A stretch of DNA of 8,090 bases, from positions 1-8,090 of the forward strand of contig JAHJQJ010000059.1 of the NCBI GenBank assembly GCA_018819325.1. The letters run 5' to 3'. The notes below the pieces were generated by a model. That model was not told the DNA's origin, ran no database searches, and saw nothing but the letters and a program-made list of their open reading frames with translations. Both the position numbers and the translations under genes were made by a program. This stretch comes from Patescibacteria group bacterium. Its GTDB lineage: Bacteria; Patescibacteriota; Microgenomatia; UBA1400; MFAQ01. Below, piece after piece: positions 1 to 4,695 of the stretch. Position 1 is the first letter of the stretch. Each line of letters begins with the position of its first letter.

Positions 1-25
1 TGTCAAGAAACCAAAAAATATCAGA

Positions 26-31
26 TATAAT
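26..31 (+). promoter_or_regulatory. Probable -10 box upstream of tRNA-Leu(CAG)
   Basis: A perfect TATAAT lies 25 bp before the mature tRNA 5' end, so transcription would start near position 38 and give a leader of about 19 nt. No convincing -35 hexamer is visible at 16-18 bp spacing, and the expected -35 position lies almost at the window edge. The assignment rests on the hexamer and its position only. Confidence 0.5.
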
Positions 32-56
32 AGACACCTACTGGCTAAACTAAAAC

Positions 57-140
57 GGACAAGTGGCGAAATTGGTAGACGCGCAGTGTTCAGAACGCTG
101 TGAGCTTACGCTCGTGAAGGTTCGATCCCTTTCTTGTCCA
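57..140 (+). tRNA. tRNA-Leu, anticodon CAG
   Basis: A class II tRNA cloverleaf can be folded by eye. The acceptor stem is GGACAAG (57-63) with CTTGTCC (133-139) and discriminator A140. The anticodon stem CAGTG/CGCTG encloses loop TTCAGAA, placing anticodon CAG at 91-93, which reads the CUG leucine codon. A long variable arm is present (GAGC-TTAC-GCTC, 102-113), as expected for tRNA-Leu. The T-arm is GAAGG/CCTTT with loop TTCGATC and one G-T wobble. CCA is not encoded after A140, so a CCA-adding enzyme is needed. The gene is followed after 4 bp by the left border palindrome of a transposase element. Confidence 0.95.
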
Positions 141-144
141 CAAC

Positions 145-165
145 TGACAGGGACGGTCCTTGTCA
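145..165. repeat. 21-bp palindromic REP-like repeat, copy 1 (left border)
   Basis: Left arm TGACAGGGAC, central G, right arm GTCCTTGTCA. The arms pair along all ten positions with one G-T wobble, giving a strong hairpin with essentially no loop. The same 21 bases recur exactly at 343-363 and 862-882, all in the same orientation. This copy lies 4 bp after tRNA-Leu(CAG) and 1 bp beyond the transposase stop codon, so it marks one end of the element. No T-run follows it, so I do not call it an intrinsic terminator. Confidence 0.85.
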
Positions 166-166
166 T

Positions 167-847
167 CTACTCATCATCGTCTAAAACAAGACCTCCTAAA
201 ATATTCTCAGAAATTCCCTGGTAGTCATCAATAAAAGAGCGGTACGATTGGTGTTTAAAATGATCTAGAATTAACTCTGGTTTAAGCCACCGTGCAGATT
301 TCTTTCTCAAATAATAAGCATAACTCGAATATGGATACTCACTGACAGGGACGGTCCTTGTCAGCTCTAACTTAACCGGGTTCAAATGAATATATCGAGA
401 AACGTGCAACAAATACTCATCCATATCTATCAACGCCGCTTTATATCTACCTTGAAACACATATCCACTTTTCTTATACCGTTTATTAAAACCCATTGCA
501 TAAGTCGTAGATATTCTTCTCATTAACTTTTGCATACCGTCAACAGTTATTTGCCTTAAAAGTAAATGAAAATGATTAGGCATCAAACAATAACACAACA
601 ATTCTACCTCCTTATTTATATTCGCCAAGGGTCTAGGTCTAATCAATTTTACATATCCAGACTTCTGAAAAGGGTGCTCCCTATTATGGGAAGTGGGTAA
701 AACAGGAGATAGGTAATACTTAAGCAGTGATAAAAATGCACAATAATCATGATCATCAAGAAAAATATCTTGCTTCAAAACTCCTCTATTATAAACATGA
801 TAAACTCCACCCTCAACGTATTCTTTCAACCTATTCTTAGCAGGCAT
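167..847 (-). CDS. REP-associated tyrosine transposase (RAYT, Y1/HUH superfamily)
   Basis: This 226-residue protein is a single-strand DNA transposase of the IS200-like/RAYT type, predicted to nick and rejoin DNA at hairpin repeats through a phosphotyrosine. Family landmarks visible in order are YHVYNRG near residues 16-22, the HUH-type MPNHFHLLL around 89-97 with metal-binding histidines 92 and 94, STTYAMGFNKRY containing the probable catalytic Tyr116, then GYVFQGRYKA and RYIHLNPVK. I chose ATG 847 (MPAKNRLKEYV...) because family members usually begin just before the YHVYNRG motif. The frame stays open to a GTG at 883, but that start would translate the border repeat as TRTVPV. A third repeat copy is read in frame at 343-363, again giving TRTVPV, between HLNPVK and YPYSSY where relatives have a variable linker. 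The frame has no internal stops, so the gene looks intact. Its product could act on the neighbouring palindromes. Confidence 0.9.
   Translation of the reverse strand: MPAKNRLKEYVEGGVYHVYNRGVLKQDIFLDDHDYCAFLSLLKYYLSPVLPTSHNREHPFQKSGYVKLIRPRPLANINKEVELLCYCLMPNHFHLLLRQITVDGMQKLMRRISTTYAMGFNKRYKKSGYVFQGRYKAALIDMDEYLLHVSRYIHLNPVKLELTRTVPVSEYPYSSYAYYLRKKSARWLKPELILDHFKHQSYRSFIDDYQGISENILGGLVLDDDE
343..363. repeat. 21-bp palindromic repeat, copy 2 (inside the transposase gene)
   Basis: This copy is identical over all 21 bases to those at 145-165 and 862-882 and in the same orientation. It lies inside the transposase reading frame and encodes L-TRTVPV-S on the minus strand. Its codon phase is the same as that in which the right border copy would be read from the GTG at 883. 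The insert preserves the reading frame and avoids the TGA stop that one of the other phases would produce. Confidence 0.9.
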
Positions 848-861
848 ATATCCACTATACC

Positions 862-882
862 TGACAGGGACGGTCCTTGTCA
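862..882. repeat. 21-bp palindromic REP-like repeat, copy 3 (right border)
   Basis: This is an exact copy of the element's palindrome, 14 bp upstream of the preferred transposase start and 35 bp before tRNA-Leu(GAG). Its last six bases, TTGTCA (877-882), match the -35 consensus TTGACA at five of six positions and are spaced suitably from a -10-like box in front of the tRNA. Confidence 0.85.
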
Positions 883-904
883 CTATTTATAATCGTGTTA
901 AAAT
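877..904 (+). promoter_or_regulatory. Candidate promoter for tRNA-Leu(GAG), -35 inside the repeat
   Basis: TTGTCA (877-882) and TAAAAT (899-904) are separated by 16 bp, each one mismatch from consensus. The predicted start is near 911, leaving a leader of about 7 nt before the tRNA at 918. An alternative -10, TATAAT at 888-893, is a perfect hexamer but has no -35 at normal spacing. The two readings cannot be separated by sequence alone. Confidence 0.4.
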
Positions 905-917
905 ACCTTTTGCACCT

Positions 918-1001
918 GCCGAGGTGCTGAAATTGGTAGACAGGCTACCTTGAGGTGGTAGTGTTCGCAAGAACGTGGAAGTTCAAATCTTCTCCTCGGC
1001 A
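918..1001 (+). tRNA. tRNA-Leu, anticodon GAG
   Basis: A class II cloverleaf: acceptor GCCGAGG (918-924) pairs with CCTCGGC (994-1000), with discriminator A1001. The anticodon stem CTACC/GGTAG holds loop TTGAGGT, so the anticodon is GAG (952-954), reading CUC and CUU leucine codons. The long variable arm folds as GTTC-GCAA-GAAC (963-974). The T-arm is GGAAG/CTTCT with loop TTCAAAT. CCA is not encoded. The next coding region begins 12 bp later, so the tRNA and mRNA may share a transcript that is processed at the tRNA 3' end. Confidence 0.95.
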
Positions 1002-1013
1002 CAATCCTATAAT

Positions 1014-1904
1014 ATGGAAAACTCACAAATAAACACAGATCTTGAACGTATTCTTAAGCGATCCCAAATATCTAAAGATATTAAAGATGGAATGGGGCTA
1101 AGACACATAAAGGAGGATGTAAGACATTCACAACCCAAACAAACATCATCAGACTTAATTGATAAGTTCACATCAGAACAACACGTCATTCTTCCAGAAG
1201 TCCAAGCCACACTTGTAAAACTAGGAGAGATTGTACAAAAAAAATACCCAAAAATTACAGGATTATCTCTCGTTCCAATCGGTAGTTCAGTCAATGGCGG
1301 CAACACCCTAAGAAGTTTACTTGGAACCCTACAAAACTCAGATCTTGATCTAGCACTACTCTACGACGGAACTCCACCAAGTTTAACCAAACGCACACAA
1401 ATCCAAAATTTCCTAGGTGAACAATTTGAAATTGCTAAAGCAAACACCAGTCTTCCATATAGATTTCACCTGTGTCCCGTTGTCTCCATATCATATAATC
1501 ATACCGAAAACCTTCCCAACACTAACGCCGCACTCAAAAGACTTCTCAAGGCTAGTAAAGACAATTCAGATCATGAAATTTTGCTCTACTTCTATCCTAG
1601 CTTCCCACCAGAAGTTAACAGAGATAATCTAAAGCACATATTCGACGCCTTAAGATTACTCAATAAAATTAGCTCCAGTAAATGGCAAAGTATCACTGAT
1701 ACTATTTTGAAACGTTGGCGGGCCCTATATAAAATTCAAGATAAACACCTGGGAAATTTTGAGACGACACACTATCAAAGTCACCACTCAAGTGCCAAGA
1801 ATATAAGCCAATCAAGAAAACTACGTGATCAAACAGCTCGCTCTTTATCCAAAATTAGAATCTCTCACATGGAACAACTACTCCAATCCACCAGAAAAAA
1901 GTAA
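1014..1904 (+). CDS. Putative nucleotidyltransferase-fold protein (Pol beta-like), function unknown
   Basis: This predicted soluble protein of 296 residues has one recognisable motif. An IGSSVNG segment (residues 89-95) is followed by NSDLDLALLYD (108-118), resembling the G-S...D-x-D signature of the Pol beta nucleotidyltransferase superfamily, with Asp110 and Asp112 as candidate metal ligands. The gap between GS and the first Asp, about 18 residues, is longer than usual. I see no clear third catalytic acid: the strand where it might fall reads RFHLCPVVSIS. Activity could therefore be lost, or the fold assignment wrong. The C-terminal 45 residues are rich in Lys, Arg, Ser, His and Gln. ATG 1014 was chosen because the frame's upstream start at 975 lies inside tRNA-Leu(GAG). 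No Shine-Dalgarno sequence precedes it. A HEPN-like gene lies about 200 bp downstream, which is suggestive because NTase and HEPN proteins often pair. Confidence 0.55.
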   Translation: MENSQINTDLERILKRSQISKDIKDGMGLRHIKEDVRHSQPKQTSSDLIDKFTSEQHVILPEVQATLVKLGEIVQKKYPKITGLSLVPIGSSVNGGNTLRSLLGTLQNSDLDLALLYDGTPPSLTKRTQIQNFLGEQFEIAKANTSLPYRFHLCPVVSISYNHTENLPNTNAALKRLLKASKDNSDHEILLYFYPSFPPEVNRDNLKHIFDALRLLNKISSSKWQSITDTILKRWRALYKIQDKHLGNFETTHYQSHHSSAKNISQSRKLRDQTARSLSKIRISHMEQLLQSTRKK

Positions 1905-1913
1905 TGCTATACT
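1905..1913 (+). promoter_or_regulatory. Extended -10 promoter, apparently leaderless
   Basis: TG at 1905-1906, one base, then TATACT at 1908-1913 forms an extended -10 element immediately after the stop codon of the NTase-like gene. The predicted transcription start, 7 nt past the hexamer, falls on the A of ATG 1920, so the transcript would be leaderless. The same nine bases precede uvrA at 4679-4687, which supports real function. No -35 hexamer is evident, as is typical of extended -10 promoters. Confidence 0.55.
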
Positions 1914-1919
1914 AAATTT

Positions 1920-2101
1920 ATGAAAAAACCAAGATCTCGTACCAAACAAGGAGTATTTCGCCCCCTAAGAAGCGATACTAAAATAGATACCATAGAAAAA
2001 AATACAACGTTGATCTTGGTGTTCGTCCAGATATGAAACTAGGAAATTATCTAAAGAAAAAAGGTTACCCATCCCTTTCTCAAATGTTAAGTTTTCAATA
2101 A
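1920..2101 (+). CDS. Small conserved-looking protein split by a -1 frameshift at an A7 tract
   Basis: Frame one begins at ATG 1920 with MKKPRSRTKQGVFRPLRS and runs through KIDTIEKN. It then continues with unconvincing sequence and stops at 2034-2036 after 38 codons. If reading slips by -1 at the A7 run 1996-2002, it continues as YNVDLGVRPDMKLGNYLK and ends in GYPSLSQMLSFQ at stop 2099-2101. The joined product is 60 residues, basic, and reads as one coherent small protein. I have the impression of similar small proteins in Patescibacteria but cannot confirm a family. The local context is A_AAA_AAT in the zero frame, a possible slippery heptamer. The final TAA overlaps the next gene's ATG (TAATG), which favours translation of the second half. 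The shift could be programmed, a transcriptional slippage site, a true mutation, or a homopolymer assembly error. Confidence 0.6.
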
Positions 2102-2592
2102 TGAGTCCTTTCTCCTTCATTGATAATAAGGTGTTGAGTCAAAATTTAGATCTTGCCTTTGAACACATCAACGAATTAATAGTTATCTCCGAGTCCGCAG
2201 AATACAAGAATAAAACAACTCAGATAAATAGTTTCAGAAAAACCATTATCGTTCATATAGCTACAATAATTGAGGCTATACTACAATGGAAGTATTTAAA
2301 TATCAAAGTTCTTCACAGAATCAACGAGTCTAAAGAAATAATAGCTGGTGATAGAAAAAAAATCAAAAAAACAGTTGAAAAATTAGGATTACTACATTTA
2401 ACCAGATTATGCCTAAAACACAAAATAATATCCTCAGAGAAACTATGCAATGATATAGATATTGTAAGGGAATTTAGAAACAGGTTACATATTGGTGGCT
2501 TGGAAGAAGTCGACAGAAAATACACTAAGCAAAATCTTGAGTTTTGTTTTCGTGTTACCAAACAGGTATTAAAAGCAATCTCCAAAAAATAA
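2101..2592 (+). CDS. Hypothetical helical protein with HEPN-like motif
   Basis: This is a 163-residue, Lys/Ile-rich protein with no signal peptide or membrane segment. It looks mainly alpha-helical. A hydrophobic stretch TIIVHIATIIEAIL lies at residues 48-61, and a C-terminal segment IVREFRNRLHIGG lies at 121-133. The latter resembles the RN-x(n)-H motif of HEPN-domain proteins, which include ribonuclease toxins and proteins paired with nucleotidyltransferases. The arginine-histidine spacing here (R123-x6-H130, or R126-N-x2-H) is compatible but not diagnostic. The start codon shares its A with the stop of the preceding small gene, implying translational coupling. Its stop lies 5 bp before uvrB, so it is probably cotranscribed with the repair gene. 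I cannot name a specific family. A HEPN assignment is a hypothesis, and an unrelated helical protein is possible. Confidence 0.6.
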   Translation: MSPFSFIDNKVLSQNLDLAFEHINELIVISESAEYKNKTTQINSFRKTIIVHIATIIEAILQWKYLNIKVLHRINESKEIIAGDRKKIKKTVEKLGLLHLTRLCLKHKIISSEKLCNDIDIVREFRNRLHIGGLEEVDRKYTKQNLEFCFRVTKQVLKAISKK

Positions 2593-2597
2593 ATACA

Positions 2598-4586
2598 ATG
2601 CAATTCAAGCTCAAGACCAGTTTTCAACCGGCGGGGGATCAGCCCCAGGCCATAGACAAACTGGTTAACTCCATAAGCAAAAACAATAAACACCAAACTC
2701 TTTTGGGCGTTACAGGCTCAGGTAAAACCTTTACCGTGGCTAAAATCATTGAAAAACTCCAGCTACCCACCTTAATTATCTCCCACAACAAAACTCTAGC
2801 CAGTCAACTTTACCAAGAGTTTAGAGACTTTTTCCCCAAAAATGCCGTTTCTTACTTTGTTAGCTATTACGACTACTACCAACCAGAGGCCTACATTCCC
2901 CAAAGCGACACCTACATAGAAAAAGAAACATCCATAAATCCAGAAATCGACAAACTAAGGCTAACCACCACCTCTAACCTTTTAACTCGTCCAGACACCA
3001 TAGTCGTCGCCAGCGTCTCTTGTATCTATGGTTTAGGTTCACCAGACAGCCAAGAAGGTCAGCTATTGTATTTAACTTCAGGTCAAGTAATTAATCGTCA
3101 TACCCTTGCATCCCATCTAGTCTCTTTGCAATACCAAAGAACAACCACCACACTTACTCGTGGCACCTTTAGGCTTACCGGCAATCATTTAGAAATATAC
3201 CCATCTCAATTAGACGTAGTTTACTCAATTCAGCTAAACGAAAAAATAATTAAATCAATTCAGGCCCTAGACCCCTTAAACTTTACCCCCGTGCAACAAG
3301 AGAAAATCATCACCATTTATCCAGCCAAACACTATCTAGCCAGCACTTCAAATAACAAAAGAGTCTTTAAAACTATCCGCCAAGACCTAAGAAATCAAAT
3401 TAAATATTTCAAAAAAAATAATATGCTCCTAGAGGCTCACCGTATTGAACAAAAGGTAGAGTATGATCTGCAGATGATTCAAGAATTAGGTTACGTAAAC
3501 GGCATAGAAAACTATTCTAGATACTTCGACGGCAGAGCAACCGGTTCACCACCATACACCTTGCTAGACTATTTCCACTACAACGTTAAAAAATTCAAAG
3601 CCAAAAACTTCCTTACCGTAATAGACGAGTCCCACATTAGCCTACCTCAAATCAGAGGAATGTTTAAAGGAGATCAATCCAGAAAAACCAACCTCATTAA
3701 CTTTGGCTTTAGGCTACCAGCCGCCCTAGACAACCGCCCCCTTACCTTTACCGAGTTCCAAAGAAAAATTCCTTTAAGTCTTTATACCTCCGCCACACCA
3801 ACAGACTACGAAATAAGCTTGTCAAACACCGTGGCCAAGCAAGTCATTAGGCCTACCGGGCTTTTAGACCCTGAAATTATTGTTTTGCCTACCAAAAACC
3901 AAATAACACGCCTTACACAAGAAATACTTAAACGCAAAACCAAGGGAGAACGGGTCTTGGTCTTAACCATAACCAAAAAAATGGCCGAGGAATTAGCCGA
4001 ACATCTAACTAAACAGAAAGACAGTGTTAAGGCTGAATACCTTCACTCAGACATAAAAACACTAGACAGGGGAGATGTTTTAGACAATCTAAGAAAGGGA
4101 GATTTTGACTGCCTAATAGGCATAAATTTGTTAAGAGAAGGCCTAGACCTACCAGAGGTTTCCTTAATCGCCATTCTAGACGCAGACAAAGAAGGTTTTT
4201 TAAGAACCTCCACCTCCCTTATTCAAATCATGGGTCGTGCCGCTAGGCACGTAAACGGCCAGGTCATTCTTTTTGCCGATAGAATCTCTCCGTCCATGAA
4301 GCAAGCCATGGACATAACCCAAACCCGTAGAAAAGCTCAACAAAAATTTAATGATGACCATAATATTACTCCTAAATCGATTTCCAAGCCAATTAGAGAC
4401 AGATTGCTAGAAAAACAACTCCCGGAAGTTTCGCATACTTCCACTTTACCAGACGCCAGCAGTTTAACTCCAAAGGATAAGAAAAAACTAGCTGTTAAGC
4501 TTAAAACCCTAATGAACCAAGCCGCCAAAAACTGGGACTTTGAAAAAGCCGCCAAACTCCGCGACCATCTTAAAACATTCTCCTAG
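2598..4586 (+). CDS. uvrB: UvrB, excision nuclease subunit B
   Basis: UvrB is the damage-verification helicase of bacterial nucleotide excision repair. UvrA loads it at lesions, and it then recruits UvrC for incision. The 662-residue length is normal. Visible in order are the N-terminal FQPAGDQPQAI (9-19), Walker A GVTGSGKT (37-44), the beta-hairpin region SYYDYYQPEAYIPQSDTY (89-106) that clamps one DNA strand, the DEAD-type Walker B DESH (343-346), motif III TSAT (397-400), and motif VI QIMGRAAR (543-550). A C-terminal UVR domain follows at about 634-661 (KLKTLMNQAA...FEKAAKLRD), which contacts UvrC and UvrA. ATG 2598 gives the canonical MQFKLKTSFQPAGDQPQ start; upstream codons in the frame overlap the previous gene. 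There is no Shine-Dalgarno sequence. The 5-bp gap from the HEPN-like gene suggests cotranscription. No key motif is missing. Confidence 0.98.
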   Translation: MQFKLKTSFQPAGDQPQAIDKLVNSISKNNKHQTLLGVTGSGKTFTVAKIIEKLQLPTLIISHNKTLASQLYQEFRDFFPKNAVSYFVSYYDYYQPEAYIPQSDTYIEKETSINPEIDKLRLTTTSNLLTRPDTIVVASVSCIYGLGSPDSQEGQLLYLTSGQVINRHTLASHLVSLQYQRTTTTLTRGTFRLTGNHLEIYPSQLDVVYSIQLNEKIIKSIQALDPLNFTPVQQEKIITIYPAKHYLASTSNNKRVFKTIRQDLRNQIKYFKKNNMLLEAHRIEQKVEYDLQMIQELGYVNGIENYSRYFDGRATGSPPYTLLDYFHYNVKKFKAKNFLTVIDESHISLPQIRGMFKGDQSRKTNLINFGFRLPAALDNRPLTFTEFQRKIPLSLYTSATPTDYEISLSNTVAKQVIRPTGLLDPEIIVLPTKNQITRLTQEILKRKTKGERVLVLTITKKMAEELAEHLTKQKDSVKAEYLHSDIKTLDRGDVLDNLRKGDFDCLIGINLLREGLDLPEVSLIAILDADKEGFLRTSTSLIQIMGRAARHVNGQVILFADRISPSMKQAMDITQTRRKAQQKFNDDHNITPKSISKPIRDRLLEKQLPEVSHTSTLPDASSLTPKDKKKLAVKLKTLMNQAAKNWDFEKAAKLRDHLKTFS

Positions 4587-4589
4587 TCC

Positions 4590-4650
4590 TGTCATTCCGT
4601 GCTTGACACGGAATCTATACAAATGGATCCCCGCCTACGCGGGGATGACA
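4590..4650. repeat. 61-bp double-hairpin intergenic repeat with TGTCAT/ATGACA ends
   Basis: The element begins TGTCAT (4590-4595) and ends ATGACA (4645-4650), a terminal inverted repeat. Inside are two perfect hairpins: ATTCCGTG/CACGGAAT with a 5-nt loop (4594-4614) and ATCCCCGC/GCGGGGAT with a 4-nt loop (4627-4646). This layout matches a style of small intergenic repeat (GTCATTCC...GGGGATGAC) seen in many bacterial genomes. It begins 3 bp after the uvrB stop. It could protect or end the uvrB transcript, but no U-tract follows directly. Whether it moves as a MITE cannot be told from a single copy. Confidence 0.75.
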
Positions 4651-4657
4651 AGGAAAG

Positions 4658-4675
4658 CGGGTATTTCGGGTATTT
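4658..4675 (+). repeat. Tandem 9-bp duplication upstream of uvrA promoter
   Basis: CGGGTATTT occurs twice back to back, just before the extended -10 of uvrA. It covers the place where a -35 element would sit. It may be a chance duplication or a short operator-like repeat; the sequence alone does not decide. Confidence 0.4.
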
Positions 4676-4678
4676 TTC

Positions 4679-4687
4679 TGCTATACT
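4679..4687 (+). promoter_or_regulatory. Extended -10 promoter of uvrA, nearly leaderless
   Basis: TG (4679-4680), one base and TATACT (4682-4687) repeat exactly the nine bases found at 1905-1913. The predicted start is near 4694, leaving about 2 nt before ATG 4696, so uvrA would be translated from an almost leaderless mRNA. No SOS-type LexA box is recognisable nearby. This promoter would let uvrA, and uvrC behind it, be transcribed independently of uvrB. Confidence 0.6.
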
Positions 4688-4695
4688 AATCTGTT

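Larger units (their letters stand above)
145..882 (-). mobile_element. RAYT/IS200-like element bounded by identical palindromes
   Basis: A 738-bp unit begins and ends with the same 21-bp palindrome and contains a single gene, a Y1-family REP-associated tyrosine transposase on the minus strand. The coding region fills almost the whole interval between the two border palindromes. It lies between two tRNA-Leu genes that may once have been adjacent. Y1/HUH transposases recognise hairpins at element ends and do not normally create target-site duplications; none is visible here. The exact ends are inferred from the repeats. The unit may be a transposable element or a domesticated RAYT with its REP sequences. 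Confidence 0.65.

Noticed and set aside
145..165. Palindrome copy 1 as an intrinsic terminator for tRNA-Leu(CAG)
   Set aside because: The hairpin is strong but no T-run follows, and identical copies sit where no terminator is needed.
145..882. Three identical palindromes as a CRISPR array
   Set aside because: The copies are separated by 177 and 498 bp, one lies within a gene, and there are no uniform spacers.
848..883. GTG 883 as the transposase start
   Set aside because: It would translate the border repeat into the N-terminus. ATG 847 gives the normal family start before YHVYNRG. It is kept as an alternative only.
975..1013. Upstream extension of the NTase-like reading frame from an ATG-led MEVQIF start
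   Set aside because: The start lies inside the variable arm and T-arm of tRNA-Leu(GAG), so it is an accident of the open frame. ATG 1014 just after the tRNA is preferred.
1008..1013. TATAAT directly in front of ATG 1014 as a promoter
   Set aside because: A start 7 nt downstream would fall at 1020, inside the coding region. It cannot serve the chosen start, and no better downstream start with a ribosome site is apparent.
1110..1119. AAGGAGG followed by ATG, looking like a strong Shine-Dalgarno with a start
   Set aside because: The ATG is immediately followed by TAA, and no start codon lies at a suitable distance in any useful frame. It simply encodes Lys-Glu-Asp in the NTase-like gene.
1007..1306. 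Minus-strand open frame of 99 codons
   Set aside because: It lies antisense to the NTase-like gene and tRNA end, with no recognisable motifs. The plus-strand frame is longer and more coherent.
2313..2696. Minus-strand open frame of 127 codons across the HEPN-like/uvrB junction
   Set aside because: It is antisense to two better-supported genes, including the conserved start of uvrB, and shows no protein-like motifs.
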